Positions 23,167 through 31,889 of a stretch of 50,920 nucleotides of DNA are shown here, in pieces. Positions within the stretch are counted from its first letter, which is position 1. Each line of letters begins with the position of its first letter. Under the pieces are notes generated by a model. The model was not told the DNA's origin. It ran no database searches and worked only from the letters and a program-made list of their open reading frames with translations. A program made the translations under genes and the position numbers. Origin of the DNA: Chloroflexota bacterium (GTDB taxonomy: Bacteria; Chloroflexota; UBA6077; JACCZL01); the NCBI GenBank assembly GCA_020850535.1, contig JADZEM010000168.1, positions 1-50,920 on the forward strand. Direction: 5' to 3'.

Positions 23167-24471
23167 ATGCTTATGGAAGTCAGTCGCGAGCGTCCGGCAG
23201 TGCTTCCTGCCGACCGCGCCACCCTGCTCATCGAGCACGCTGCCGAGCTCGTGACGCTGGGGTGGTCGTTCGGCGATGGGGCGCGGGGAGGCTTGTGGCA
23301 GGGCGACCCGGGCCTGATCCACGATGCCGCCATTGCCGTGGGCGGCGATGGCCGCATCCTTGCCGTCGGGCCATCATCGCGCGTGCGTGACGTGGTCGAT
23401 CTGGCGCCGAAGGCGCGCATCTACGACGCCACCGGCTGCGCCGTGGTGCCCGGCCTGATCGATGCCTGCGCCGAGGCGGTTGGCCCGGCCGATGCGTCGC
23501 TGCAGGCGTCTGGCGGCGGACGGCGTAAGAAGGTCCGCGCGTCGTCCGATCCGCTGACGGCTGCCCTGGCCCTGTCCGAGCGCGATCTGATCGCCGCGAT
23601 CTGGCGGCGGCTGGATGCCGAGCTGCTCGCAGGCACGACCGGCATGGTGATGACCAGCGGCTACGGCCTGGACATCGACGACGAGCTGGCCTTGCTCCGT
23701 GCCGTCCAGGGGGTTGCCGAGGTCGGGCCGCTGACGGTCATCGGCGCGCTGCGAGCCGGCACGACGATGCCGGGCGCGCGTCCGGTCCCGCCCGATCAGT
23801 ACGTCGAGATGCTGACTCAGGATCTCATCCCCGAGACCGGCGAGGACGATCTGGCGACCCTGTTCACGCTGGCCGCCGACCACTCCGTGCTGACGCTCGA
23901 GCAGAGTTGGCGAGTGCTGCGGGCGGCCCAGACCCAGGGATTGCAGCGGCGACTCGAAGTGAGCGCCACGTCCCACCCGGGCGTACTCGACTTCGCGGAC
24001 GAGATGGGCGTCGGGTCCATCGTGTTGTTGGATGCGCCGTCAGACAACGACATCGACCGCCTGTCCGATTCGGCGCTGACCGTGGTGCTGCCGATGGGCG
24101 CGGAAGGGCTGGAGAGCTGGGGCAAGCGCTGCACCCAGCGGCTCATCGCCCTGGGTGTGCCGGTGGCGCTCGGGAGCGGCTGCGGCCCGCTGGCCGCCGG
24201 CCCGACCACGATGCTGGATGCGATCCGCTTCGCGTGCGGACGGCTCGGGATGACCCCGGCCGAGGCGCTGGTCGCTTCGACCGTCAACGCGGCGTTCGCC
24301 AGCGGTCTCGGCGACGACATCGGTCCGCTGGAGCCCGGCAAGCGCGCCGACCTGCTGATCCTGAACACGGCCAGCTACTCGCGGCTGCCGTTCGAAGTGG
24401 CCGAAGACCCGATCCGGGCCGTCGTCAAGGACGGATGGATCGTGGTGGACCAGGGGACGCGCGTCGCCTGA
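23167..24471 (+). CDS. Amidohydrolase-fold protein, HutI-like, metal ligands lost
   Basis: 434 residues that follow the plan of imidazolonepropionase and related amidohydrolases: an N-terminal strand domain, VVPGLIDA, a barrel, then LGMTPAEALVASTVNAA, LEPGKRADLLIL and a C-terminal DGWIVVDQG. The metal and catalytic residues are missing. The HxH after strand 1 is D99-A-C101 (DACAEA), the HAEQ-type motif reads SATSHPG, the SADH motif has become a SIVLLDAP stretch, and the TDFNPG-type Asp is replaced in GSGCGPL. It therefore cannot be a normal zinc/iron hydrolase. It may bind a ligand or have a scaffold or regulatory role. No hut genes adjoin. ATG 23167 or 23173; ribosome site weak. Confidence 0.8.
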   Translation: MLMEVSRERPAVLPADRATLLIEHAAELVTLGWSFGDGARGGLWQGDPGLIHDAAIAVGGDGRILAVGPSSRVRDVVDLAPKARIYDATGCAVVPGLIDACAEAVGPADASLQASGGGRRKKVRASSDPLTAALALSERDLIAAIWRRLDAELLAGTTGMVMTSGYGLDIDDELALLRAVQGVAEVGPLTVIGALRAGTTMPGARPVPPDQYVEMLTQDLIPETGEDDLATLFTLAADHSVLTLEQSWRVLRAAQTQGLQRRLEVSATSHPGVLDFADEMGVGSIVLLDAPSDNDIDRLSDSALTVVLPMGAEGLESWGKRCTQRLIALGVPVALGSGCGPLAAGPTTMLDAIRFACGRLGMTPAEALVASTVNAAFASGLGDDIGPLEPGKRADLLILNTASYSRLPFEVAEDPIRAVVKDGWIVVDQGTRVA

Positions 24472-24484
24472 CGCCTGCGTCCCC

Positions 24485-24755
24485 GTCATCCCGACCCCAT
24501 TCGGCACGCTCAGGGCAAGCTCCGCGAGGCACGAGCACACCCCTCCGTCATCCCGACCGCAACGAGGAACGAGCGAAGCGGAGGGATCTTCTCCTTCTGT
24601 GGCGTGAGGAAGATCCCTCGACTGCGTTCGCACGCTCACTCCGCTCGGGATGACGGTGAAGGGAGCATGCGAACGCCGCTCGGGATCTCGGGATAACGGG
24701 AGGGTCGTCAGGCTCGCCCTGAGCCTGCCGAACGGGTCGCTTCGCTCGGGATGAC
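24485..24755. repeat. BIME-like hairpins, family B copy 2
   Basis: Several GTCATCCCGAC...GGGATGAC modules in tandem. The core at 24549-24653 repeats the hairpin at 7928-8037: GGAGGGATCTTC pairs with GAAGATCCCTCG, and the outer arms with CCGCTCGGGATGAC. Flanking modules at 24485 and 24705-24755 share GGCACGCTCAGGGCAAGC and its inverted counterpart. The cluster fills the 333-nt gap between the convergent HutI-like and TlpA-like genes, where no coding sequence is seen. Confidence 0.8.
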
Positions 24756-24804
24756 GGGGGAAGCATCGAGTGACCCGTCCCGGTCGTTCACGACTGACAG
24801 GCCA

Positions 24805-25464
24805 CTAGCCGGCCAGGATCTTCTTCAGCCGGTCGTCCAGCATCTCGTCGGTGAACGGCCCAACACGCACGTCCTGAATGATGCCCTGACGGTCGATCAG
24901 GAACGTCGTCGGCAGGCCGGTGGCGCGCCACTGACGGGTGACCTCACCGGTCCGGTCGACCAGCGACGGGAACGTCACGCCCACCTGCGTCAGAAACGCC
25001 TGGATCTCGTCGTCCCGCTCCTGCATGTCCACGCCGATGACGGCCAGCCCCTGGTCGCGGTACTTCTGCTGCGCGCGCTCCAACGCCGGCATCTCCGCCC
25101 GGCACGGCTCGCACCACGTCGCCCAGAAGTTCACCACCACCGGACGCCCCTTGAACGCCTCCAGGTTCGTCTCGCCGCCGCCGACCAGCGGCAGCTGCAA
25201 CGCCGGGGCCGGCTGCCCGATGTCGGCTGTGGTGACCGACTTCGGGGCCGGGCGCACCAGCGCCGTGATGCTCTCAAGGCCGCCGGCGTAGAACAGCCAG
25301 ACGAGGGTCATGACGGCCACGGCCGCCCAGAGCAGCGCGCGGACGGCGCGGAGGCGGCGAACCACCGGCGAGGTCGCTGGTGCACCTGGAACGGCGACGG
25401 TCGGAGTGTCAGGGGTGGAGACGGTCAGGTCAGTCGGTGGGGCGGCAGGTGGTACGGTGCTCAC
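24805..25464 (-). CDS. TlpA-like membrane-anchored thioredoxin
   Basis: 219 residues. Cytoplasmic Pro/Thr-rich N-terminus of about 40 residues, one membrane helix (about 43-62), then a thioredoxin-fold domain outside the membrane. Redox motif W-C118-E-P-C121 with FWATWCEPCRAEMP, cis-Pro in TGLPTTFLID, and the GVDMQE insertion typical of TlpA/ResA proteins. These keep extracytoplasmic thiols reduced, for example during cytochrome c maturation; no such partner is in the window. It is divergent from the CvpA-like gene, 111 bases apart. Confidence 0.9.
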   Translation of the reverse strand: MSTVPPAAPPTDLTVSTPDTPTVAVPGAPATSPVVRRLRAVRALLWAAVAVMTLVWLFYAGGLESITALVRPAPKSVTTADIGQPAPALQLPLVGGGETNLEAFKGRPVVVNFWATWCEPCRAEMPALERAQQKYRDQGLAVIGVDMQERDDEIQAFLTQVGVTFPSLVDRTGEVTRQWRATGLPTTFLIDRQGIIQDVRVGPFTDEMLDDRLKKILAG

Positions 25465-25575
25465 GTCTTATTCTACGACGCAGCGCCGCATGGGGATCGC
25501 TCAGCGCCGCCGTGCCGGCGCGGTCCGAGCGACCGGGCGGCGGCTCCTCCGTTTCGGGAAGGTGGAGCGCGCCGC

Positions 25576-26121
25576 ATGTTTGGACTCCCCACTCTCCCGC
25601 CAACCATCCCTATCGACACGGCCGGCTGGCACTGGCTGGACGTGACGCTTGGCGTCTGTCTGGCCGTCGTGGTGTTGAACGCCACGCGGCGCGGCTTCCT
25701 CCGCGAGACCGGCACCCTGCTCGGGTTGGGCGTCGGGCTGGTGCTGGCCGGTCGGCACGCACTGACGGTGTCTGACCTGATCGCCGCCGAGGTCGGCCAG
25801 TTGCCGTTGCTCGACGGCGCGGCGTGGCTCGCCATCGTGGTGTTGAGCGCCTCGGTTGGTGCGCTGCTCGCGGGATCGCTGCGCTCGGCCCTGCCGTTGC
25901 CGGGCATCGGGCTGGCAGATCGGGCGTTCGGGCTGGCGTTCGGGGTGCTGGAAGGCGCGGCAGGCCTGGGACTGGCGCTGCTGTTCGTCGGGCGGCTCGG
26001 GGCGCTCGGCCTGAGCGCCCCCGGGTTCGACGGCTCGCTGCTGGCGCCGGTCATGCTGCGCTGGTGGCTGGTGGTCGCGGCCTCGCTGCCGCCGGAGCTT
26101 GGCGTCCCCCGCGCCCTCTGA
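25576..26121 (+). CDS. CvpA-like membrane protein
   Basis: 181 residues with four hydrophobic segments. The N-terminal WLDVTLGVCLAVVVLNATRRGFLRETGTLLG pattern (helix 1, the short cytoplasmic GF segment, helix 2) is that of the colicin V production protein family, whose members span the membrane four times and affect envelope traits in several bacteria. GGTGGAG lies eight bases before ATG 25576; the long open frame upstream overlaps the opposite gene and is not coding. The family call is moderately sure, function unknown. Confidence 0.68.
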   Translation: MFGLPTLPPTIPIDTAGWHWLDVTLGVCLAVVVLNATRRGFLRETGTLLGLGVGLVLAGRHALTVSDLIAAEVGQLPLLDGAAWLAIVVLSASVGALLAGSLRSALPLPGIGLADRAFGLAFGVLEGAAGLGLALLFVGRLGALGLSAPGFDGSLLAPVMLRWWLVVAASLPPELGVPRAL

Positions 26122-26137
26122 ACCGGCCCGGCCACCC

Positions 26138-27067
26138 CTACCCGAAGTGCGGCGCGACCTCGTCGGCGAACAGCTTCAGGTCGTCGGTCTCTGGCCAGCC
26201 GGCGAACGCCGCCTGCACCAGGTCGAACCCCATCGCCTGCAACTGACCCAGGTGATCGCGCAGCTCGGCGGGATCCCCCGCGAAGGCCGGGTTCTCGCCC
26301 TCCAGTTTCGCGCCGGCCCGCGCCTTCGCCGCCGCCCGGTCACGGTCCAGGAAGATCGTCAACGGGGCCGCCTTCTTGATCTCCGAGACGTCCCGCCCGA
26401 AGCTCTTGCAGTGCTCGGCCAGCACCGCGAGCTTCCGCTCCTGGACATCCGGCCGCCGCCCGTAGGACAGCCACCAGTCGGCATGCTCGGCTACCACCCG
26501 CAGCATGTACTGCTCGCCGTCGCCGGCCAGCATCAGCGGCGGCACGGGGTCCGGACGCGGCTCGCAGTAGGCGTTCGTGACCTCGTAGTACGGTCCCTTG
26601 TAGGTGGCCGGGGCCTCGGTCCAGAGCTTCTTGATCACCCGGACGCCGTCGTCCAGTTGCTCGATGCGCCTGCGCGCGGAGGGGAAGTCGTAGCCGTAGG
26701 CGCGGTACTCCTCCTCTTGCCAGCCTGCGCCGTACCCGAAGATGAATCGACCGTTGCTGAGGTACTGGAGGCTCGCCACCATCTTCGCCAGGAACGGTGG
26801 GTGCCGGTACGAGTTCGCCATGACGCAGGTGCCGAGCATCGGGCCGGGGTAACGCGCGGCGACCCACATCAGCACACTCCAGCACTCCAGGCGGAAGCGA
26901 TCCGCGGTCATGTGGTGATCGGAGATCCAGAACGAGCTGAACGTCCTGGCGGCCACGTCGAGCACGCCCTGAAGGTCTTTCGTGTACGTGCGCGGGTTGA
27001 CAGCCTCAATCAAACGGTCGCCGGTCGGCGGGTTGTACCCGAGCATGAGTCGCGGACTGGCTGGCAT
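26138..27067 (-). CDS. LLM-class F420-type flavin oxidoreductase 1
   Basis: 309 residues of the luciferase-like monooxygenase family (TIM barrel, cytoplasmic). Seen: FWISDHHM, ARYPGPMLGT, LQYLSNGRFIFGYGAGW, FPSARRRIEQLDDGV and PPLMLAGDGE, with a C-terminal FAGDPAELRDHL. The subgroup commonly uses coenzyme F420 or FMN for hydride transfer; the substrate is unknown. GGGGAGG lies four bases before ATG 27067. It lies 19 bases after the closely related oxidoreductase 2 gene on the same strand; the two are a tandem duplication in one operon. Confidence 0.9.
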   Translation of the reverse strand: MPASPRLMLGYNPPTGDRLIEAVNPRTYTKDLQGVLDVAARTFSSFWISDHHMTADRFRLECWSVLMWVAARYPGPMLGTCVMANSYRHPPFLAKMVASLQYLSNGRFIFGYGAGWQEEEYRAYGYDFPSARRRIEQLDDGVRVIKKLWTEAPATYKGPYYEVTNAYCEPRPDPVPPLMLAGDGEQYMLRVVAEHADWWLSYGRRPDVQERKLAVLAEHCKSFGRDVSEIKKAAPLTIFLDRDRAAAKARAGAKLEGENPAFAGDPAELRDHLGQLQAMGFDLVQAAFAGWPETDDLKLFADEVAPHFG

Positions 27068-27086
27068 GTTGCCTCCCCAGGGTGAT

Positions 27087-28016
27087 CTAGCGGAAGTGCG
27101 GGATGACCTCGTCCACGAGCAGCTTCAGGTCGTCGGTCTGCGGAAAACCGGCCATCAGGAAGAGCACCTTCTCGAAGCCGAGCCCCTGCAGTTGGGTCAC
27201 GTAGTCGCGCAGCTCGGCCGGGTCACCGGCGAATGCTGGATGCTCACCCTCGAGGTGCTGGCCCGCCCGGTTGCGGGCCACCGCGCGGTCGCGGTCCAGA
27301 AAGACACGGACGGGCACGCACTTGCGGATCTCGGCCGGGTTCCGCCCGACCGCCTTGCAGTGCTCGGCCAGGACGTTCAGCTTGTGCTGGAGAATGTCCG
27401 GACGGCGGAACAGTGAGAGCCACCAGTCCGCGTGCTCGGCCACCACCCGCAGCATGAACTTCTCACCGTCGCCACCCAGCATCAGCGGCGGCACGGGATC
27501 CGGGCGCGGCTCGCAGTAGGCCTCCTGCACGCCGAAGTGGGGGCCGCTGTGGCTGGCCGGCGATTGCGTCCACAACGCCTTGATGGTGCGGATCGCGTCG
27601 TCCAACTGCTCGATGCGGACCCGGGCGGACGGGAACGGATAGCCGTAGGCCGTGTACTCAGGCTCGTCCCAGCCGGCCCCATATCCGAAGATGTAGCGCC
27701 CGCCGCTGAGGAACTGGAGGGTTGCCGCCATCTTCGCCAGCAGCGGCGGATGCCGAAACGACGCCGCCAGCACGAACGTCCCGAGCATCGGCTGCGGGTA
27801 GCGCGCGGCGATCCAGGTCAGCATCGTCCAGGCTTCGAGGCGGAAGCGGTCGCCGTTCATCAGGTGGTCGCCCAGCCAGATCGAGTCGAGCGTCGGCGCG
27901 GCGATGTCGAGCGCGTGCTGGAGATCGGCGGTGAAGGTGCGCGGGTCGAACTGCTCCAGGCCGCGCAGGGCGCAGGGCGGGTTGTAGCCGAACAACAGAC
28001 GGGGGCTTGCCGTCAT
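27087..28016 (-). CDS. LLM-class F420-type flavin oxidoreductase 2
   Basis: 309 residues, collinear with oxidoreductase 1 along its length: SIWLGDHLM, ARYPQPMLGT, LQFLSGGRYIFGYGAGW and PPLMLGGDGEKFMLR. First gene of the two-gene operon. ATG 28016 is preferred because AGGAG lies five bases upstream; a GTG two codons earlier overlaps that site. Divergence from its paralogue is spread evenly, so both copies are probably functional with distinct substrates. Up to 28302, the region upstream holds no recognisable gene. Confidence 0.9.
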   Translation of the reverse strand: MTASPRLLFGYNPPCALRGLEQFDPRTFTADLQHALDIAAPTLDSIWLGDHLMNGDRFRLEAWTMLTWIAARYPQPMLGTFVLAASFRHPPLLAKMAATLQFLSGGRYIFGYGAGWDEPEYTAYGYPFPSARVRIEQLDDAIRTIKALWTQSPASHSGPHFGVQEAYCEPRPDPVPPLMLGGDGEKFMLRVVAEHADWWLSLFRRPDILQHKLNVLAEHCKAVGRNPAEIRKCVPVRVFLDRDRAVARNRAGQHLEGEHPAFAGDPAELRDYVTQLQGLGFEKVLFLMAGFPQTDDLKLLVDEVIPHFR

Positions 28017-28302
28017 CGTCACTCCTCAGGCAGCGGGTGCCGGCATGGTGCGCGAGCGTCGCCTCGAATGCAAGCCGTGCCGGGTGTGCGCGCCAGGACG
28101 ATTGCGGGGTCGCCGGTGTTCGCACCAGGACGTGAAGCGCGGTCGGGGCTGCACGACGAGATCATCACGGCATCGGCCCGGACCTGCCCGTCAAGACTGC
28201 CCCCGGCGGGCGGGAACTTTACGCTGACATCGTGCGTCAGTGGATGCAGAGCCGACTGCTGGCCGCCCGAGCGGACCGGCCCGTCTGGGGGGAGAGTCAC
28301 CG

Positions 28303-29841
28303 ATGCGAAGCCGCCGCGTCCTCGCCACCATCCTCGCCGTGTCCGTTCTCATGCTGGGCATCGCCGCCTGTTCGAGCGCGCCATCGACCTCCGCGCCTGC
28401 GAAGCCCGCCGAGGCCGCCAAACCGGCCGCCCCTGCCGCCACATCGGCCCCGGCTGCGAAGCCAGCGGCCCAACCTGCGACGACTGGCTCAGGCGCAGCC
28501 GCCGTCCGTTCGGCCGAGGCTGCGAAGCCAGCCGAAGCTGCGAAGCCCGCCGACTCCGAGAGCCGCGGCAGCACGTCGTCCGTCGCCCAGGCGCCGGCAG
28601 CCGCGCCGAACGTCCAGCAGCCGGGCCGCCCGGTGCCGCCCGCCCCGACGGCCATCGTGCCGTCGCAGCCGACCCCGGCCGGACCAGCCAACCCGTCCGC
28701 GGTGGTCCAGCCAGCGGCCGGCCGGATGGTCATCTTCACCACCGAAGTCTCGATGCTGGTTGCCAACCCAGCCCAGCTGATCAACTCCCTGAGCGATGTG
28801 GTCAACCAGGCCGGCGGCTATGTCGCTGGCGTCGAGAATAAGGACGAGAACGGCGTTCAGGTCACCACCATTCGCCTGAAGCTCCCGCCCGGCCGCTACG
28901 ACGCCGCCATGCGCCAGATCCGCGAGCTGGCCGTCGAGGTGACCGCCGAGAAGGCAACCACCCAGGACGTGACCGAGGAGTTCAGCGACGTCCAGACGCA
29001 GCTGGCGTCGCTGGAGGCGACGTACGCCAAACTGCTCGACTTCATGAACAAGGCCCAGAACATCGAGGAAGTGCTGAAGGTTCAGAAGGAGCTGTCGCAG
29101 ACCAAGATCCAGATCGACCGACTCAAGGGCCGCGAGACGTTCCTCCAGCGCAGCGCCGAGCTGGCGACGGTCACCGTCACCGTGCGGCCGGCCGCCGACG
29201 TGCTCGCCCGGACCTACGGGGCCCTCCGCACCTCGCTGCGGCGCGCCGAGGCCCAGCACACCCAGACGACGACCGCCATCCAGAACGCCAAGACGGCGGA
29301 CGAAGAGACCCTCCTGCGCGACAAGCTGGGCGAGATCAACCTGGAGATCGAGCGGCTGAAGGCGCGCGTCGCCGACGTTGAGAACAAGGCGAAGGTGGCC
29401 AGCATCAGCCTGCCGCAGCCGGCGCAGGAGGACGCCAGCCTCGCGCCGCTGACGGAGCCGGAGCTGCTGCGCGAGTACCTGCGGCTGGCCGTCGAGCTGC
29501 GCCGCGCCGAGGCCGCTCGGGAACAGCTCCGGCGCGAAGTCACCCAGAAGCCCTCCGAGGAGCTGTACCTGCAGCTTCAAGAGGTGACCGCGAAGATTTC
29601 GACGCTGGCCACCCAGAAGAAGACCCTCGAGAATCGCGCGCAGCGGACCAACGTGGCGCTGCCGACCCTCTCGCCGGACGAGCTTGCCGCGCTGGCCGGC
29701 GTCCAGCCCGACCGGCGGGTTGAGCCCGGGCCGCTGGCCCTGGTGGTGCTCGGCGCACTGATCGCCATCGGCATCGGCGTGCTGTTCGTCAACCGGCTGC
29801 GTCGCCGCCCTCCGACAGCGCCCCGGCCCAGCGCCGCCTGA
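28303..29841 (+). CDS. DUF4349 lipoprotein
   Basis: 512 residues. Lipoprotein signal with lipobox LGIAAC near residue 23, an Ala/Pro/Lys-rich spacer to about residue 140, the DUF4349 core (TTEVSMLVANPAQLINSL ... GGYVAGVENKD ... LPPGRYDAAMRQI), long coiled coils (about 230-290 and 330-470), and a C-terminal helix (about 480-500) with a basic RLRRRP tail. It is thus anchored at both ends, by lipid and helix. GGGGGGAG lies eight bases before the ATG. The DUF4349 core family occurs in many envelope proteins, and in vitro role is not established. Confidence 0.85.
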   Translation: MRSRRVLATILAVSVLMLGIAACSSAPSTSAPAKPAEAAKPAAPAATSAPAAKPAAQPATTGSGAAAVRSAEAAKPAEAAKPADSESRGSTSSVAQAPAAAPNVQQPGRPVPPAPTAIVPSQPTPAGPANPSAVVQPAAGRMVIFTTEVSMLVANPAQLINSLSDVVNQAGGYVAGVENKDENGVQVTTIRLKLPPGRYDAAMRQIRELAVEVTAEKATTQDVTEEFSDVQTQLASLEATYAKLLDFMNKAQNIEEVLKVQKELSQTKIQIDRLKGRETFLQRSAELATVTVTVRPAADVLARTYGALRTSLRRAEAQHTQTTTAIQNAKTADEETLLRDKLGEINLEIERLKARVADVENKAKVASISLPQPAQEDASLAPLTEPELLREYLRLAVELRRAEAAREQLRREVTQKPSEELYLQLQEVTAKISTLATQKKTLENRAQRTNVALPTLSPDELAALAGVQPDRRVEPGPLALVVLGALIAIGIGVLFVNRLRRRPPTAPRPSAA

Positions 29842-29882
29842 TTCCCGGGACGCCTCAGCGCGTCGCGGAGCACCTCATCAAG

Positions 29883-29915
29883 GCCCCCTCGCCCACACTG
29901 GCTGGACGAGGGGGC
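29883..29915 (+). terminator. Hairpin after the DUF4349 gene
   Basis: GCCCCCTCG (29883-29891) and CGAGGGGGC (29907-29915) form a perfect 9-bp stem 41 bases past the stop. A weak TCTGG follows in place of a U tract. A nearby partial copy, CGAGGGGGG, lies at 29929. Confidence 0.45.
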
Positions 29916-30005
29916 TCTGGCGTCCGGACGAGGGGGGTTCTGGCGTACACGCGCGGGCGGGGCCGGGCCGGCAGCGCCCACCCGCCCGGCTGGGCGCGCC
30001 TGACC

Positions 30006-30014
30006 TGATACACT
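30006..30014 (+). promoter_or_regulatory. Extended -10 upstream of tupA-like gene
   Basis: TGATACACT: a TACACT -10 preceded by TGn, as in extended -10 promoters that need little -35. The tRNA-Arg promoter in the window uses the same TACACT. The implied leader before ATG 30141 is about 120 nt. Confidence 0.4.
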
Positions 30015-30140
30015 CCTCATGCTGAATGTCCCAACACAAGTAAGACAACTTCGTGCGCGGACGCTTCAGCACGACGCACAGGGCACGTCTGCCCTCCCCC
30101 ACACCGGGCAGCGTGCCACTTCCCACTGCGGAGCGGAACG

Positions 30141-31001
30141 ATGTCTCGCCTGTTACGTCTCGGTATCGCGGCTCTCGCGCTGGTGCTCGCCAGCGCCACC
30201 TCGCTGGGGACCGTCCTCGCGCAGCCCGGCAACCCCGAGCTGATCCTGGCGACCACCACCAGCACGCAAGACTCTGGCCTGCTGGACGTCCTGATCCCCG
30301 AGTTCCAGCGCCAGACCGGCTACAACGTCAAGACGATCTCGGTCGGCACGGGACAGGCGATGGCGCTTGGCGAGCGCGGCGAGGCCGACGTGCTGCTGGT
30401 CCACGCGCCAGACTCCGAGAAGAAGTGGATGGCTGCCGGCCACGGCATCGACCGCCGCCTGGTGATGTACAACGACTTCATCATCGTCGGCCCGCCGAGC
30501 GACCCGATCAGCCTGACCGGCGCGACGTCAGCCGTCGAGGCGATGCAGAAGATCGCGGCGAACGGCGCGGTCTTCGTCAGCCGCGGCGACAACTCCGGCA
30601 CGCATCAACTGGAGCTGAAGCTCTGGAAGGATGCCGGCTTCGACCCGAAGGGCCAGCCGTGGTACCAGGAAGCCGGTCAGGGCATGGGCGCGGTGCTGAC
30701 GATCGCCAACGAGAAAGAGGCGTACACGATCACCGACCGCGCCACCTACCTCGCGCGCAAGGCCACGCTCGACCTGACCATCGTGGCTGAGGGGTATCAG
30801 ACGTTCCTGAACGTCTACCACGTGATGGTGGTCAACCCGGAGAAGGGCGCGCACATCAACGTCGAGGGCGCGAAGTCGTTCGCGGATTTCGTCGTCGCGC
30901 CGTCCACGCAAGAGCTGATCTCGAAGTTCGGCCTGGACAAGTACGGGCAGGCCCTGTTCTTCCCGGCCGCCACGATGACGGACGAGCAGCTCGGCGTGTG
31001 A
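30141..31001 (+). CDS. tupA: Tungstate-type ABC substrate-binding protein
   Basis: 286 residues. Signal peptide of about 27 residues (hydrophobic core ALALVLASATSLG, then VLAQ). The mature part matches the TupA/WtpA-like group of periplasmic oxyanion binders: ATTTSTQDSGLLD, VGTGQAMALGERG, ADVLLVHAP, SRGDNSGTHQ and the YTITDRATYLA segment. TupA binds tungstate, with molybdate as the alternative. The permease (TupB) and ATPase (TupC) that normally follow are absent; the next gene is convergent. It must work with a transporter encoded elsewhere. The ribosome site (GGAGCGGAACG) is moderate. Confidence 0.85.
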   Translation: MSRLLRLGIAALALVLASATSLGTVLAQPGNPELILATTTSTQDSGLLDVLIPEFQRQTGYNVKTISVGTGQAMALGERGEADVLLVHAPDSEKKWMAAGHGIDRRLVMYNDFIIVGPPSDPISLTGATSAVEAMQKIAANGAVFVSRGDNSGTHQLELKLWKDAGFDPKGQPWYQEAGQGMGAVLTIANEKEAYTITDRATYLARKATLDLTIVAEGYQTFLNVYHVMVVNPEKGAHINVEGAKSFADFVVAPSTQELISKFGLDKYGQALFFPAATMTDEQLGV

Positions 31002-31012
31002 CGTTGGGTCGA

Positions 31013-31053
31013 GGATCGTGGGTCGCGGGAGAGAAGATGCTCCCCCACGATCC
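31013..31053. terminator. Hairpin between convergent genes
   Basis: GGATCGTGGG (31013-31022) pairs with CCCACGATCC (31044-31053), 11 bases past the tupA stop and 20 bases from the convergent gene's stop. It belongs to the GTCGTGG/CCCACGC simple-sequence family seen elsewhere. No U tract in either direction. Confidence 0.4.
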
Positions 31054-31072
31054 ACGCCCTTCGCCCTTCGAC

Positions 31073-31330
31073 CTACGTCTGCCTTCTGAACGTTACCAGC
31101 CCGAGGCGCAGATCCAGGTCATCCACGACCCAGCCGATGCGCTCCCAGGGCCGCGCCTCGATCACCTTACGCCAGCGGGCCTTGCCACGCCACCAGTCGT
31201 CATACTCGCGCGCGGACGGCGGCAGCGGCTCCCCGATGAGCTGCTCCACCCGCGTGAACGACAGGCTGATTCTCACCTGCGAGCGCGGCAGCCCATCCAG
31301 GTAGTCTCGTAACGGATCGTACTTCGCCAT
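31073..31330 (-). CDS. DUF7662-like small protein
   Basis: 85 residues. MAKYDPLRDYLDGL, then SLSFTRVEQLIGEPLPPSARE, DDWWRG and ERIGWVVDDLDLRLGLVTFRR. This is the pattern of a small bacterial domain (DUF7662) that is typically encoded alone; function unknown. ATG 31330 is chosen because the domain starts there; the open frame extends 48 codons upstream with unlikely sequence. No strong ribosome site. Confidence 0.65.
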   Translation of the reverse strand: MAKYDPLRDYLDGLPRSQVRISLSFTRVEQLIGEPLPPSAREYDDWWRGKARWRKVIEARPWERIGWVVDDLDLRLGLVTFRRQT

Positions 31331-31555
31331 CGTGCGGGGAATAGTAGCCGACCCGGCCGATGGGGCTGCGCCCGGAGCGTGATGCCGTCGCGAGTCCCGC
31401 CTGTGGGCAGCCTGCACAAGCGGACGCCAGCAGGCTTTAGCGAGTCTGCCCGTATCCTCCGAATCGGCCATCACCTACCATAAGCGTATCGATCCGTAGG
31501 TGTCGGACTGGCGATGCTGCCGCCCACACCGATGTGCCGAGGAAGGACTCCTGCG

Positions 31556-31831
31556 ATGGCGTCAACGACGATGCTGGCGTGCTCGACCTGTTGGAACCCG
31601 ATTGGCGCGGGCGCTCAGCCGCTCAGGCTTGGGGACCAGGCGTACCACGAGGTCTGTGCCCCCCGCTGCCGTGCCTGCAATGGCTCGCTCTCCGCGCAGG
31701 ACGAGCCGCGCTGGTCGTACGAAGGACGGGTCGTCTGGGGCGCAAGTGGCTACACCGTGCGCCCCACCGAGCACTGGTGCGACACCTGCCGCGAGCTTCA
31801 CGAGCGGGATCTGGCGTTCGCCCAGGACTAG
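31556..31831 (+). CDS. Small Cys-rich protein, possible zinc binder
   Basis: 91 residues with cysteine/histidine pairs spaced like tandem treble-clef or LIM-type modules: C-S-T-C near residue 8, YHEVC and C-R-A-C near 28-38, then HWCDTC near 80. AAGGA with correct spacing (8 bases) precedes ATG 31556. I do not recognise a named family. It could bind one or two zinc ions. The frame opens 14 codons earlier, at an ATG without a ribosome site. Confidence 0.55.
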   Translation: MASTTMLACSTCWNPIGAGAQPLRLGDQAYHEVCAPRCRACNGSLSAQDEPRWSYEGRVVWGASGYTVRPTEHWCDTCRELHERDLAFAQD

Positions 31832-31889
31832 CCGGCCAAGGCCGTCCCCAACGGAGGCTGGCGGGGAGTACTCACCCTCGCCGGCCGCC

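Noticed and set aside
23167-24471. Calling the gene imidazolonepropionase (hutI)
   Set aside because: Metal and catalytic residues are absent and no histidine-degradation genes adjoin it.
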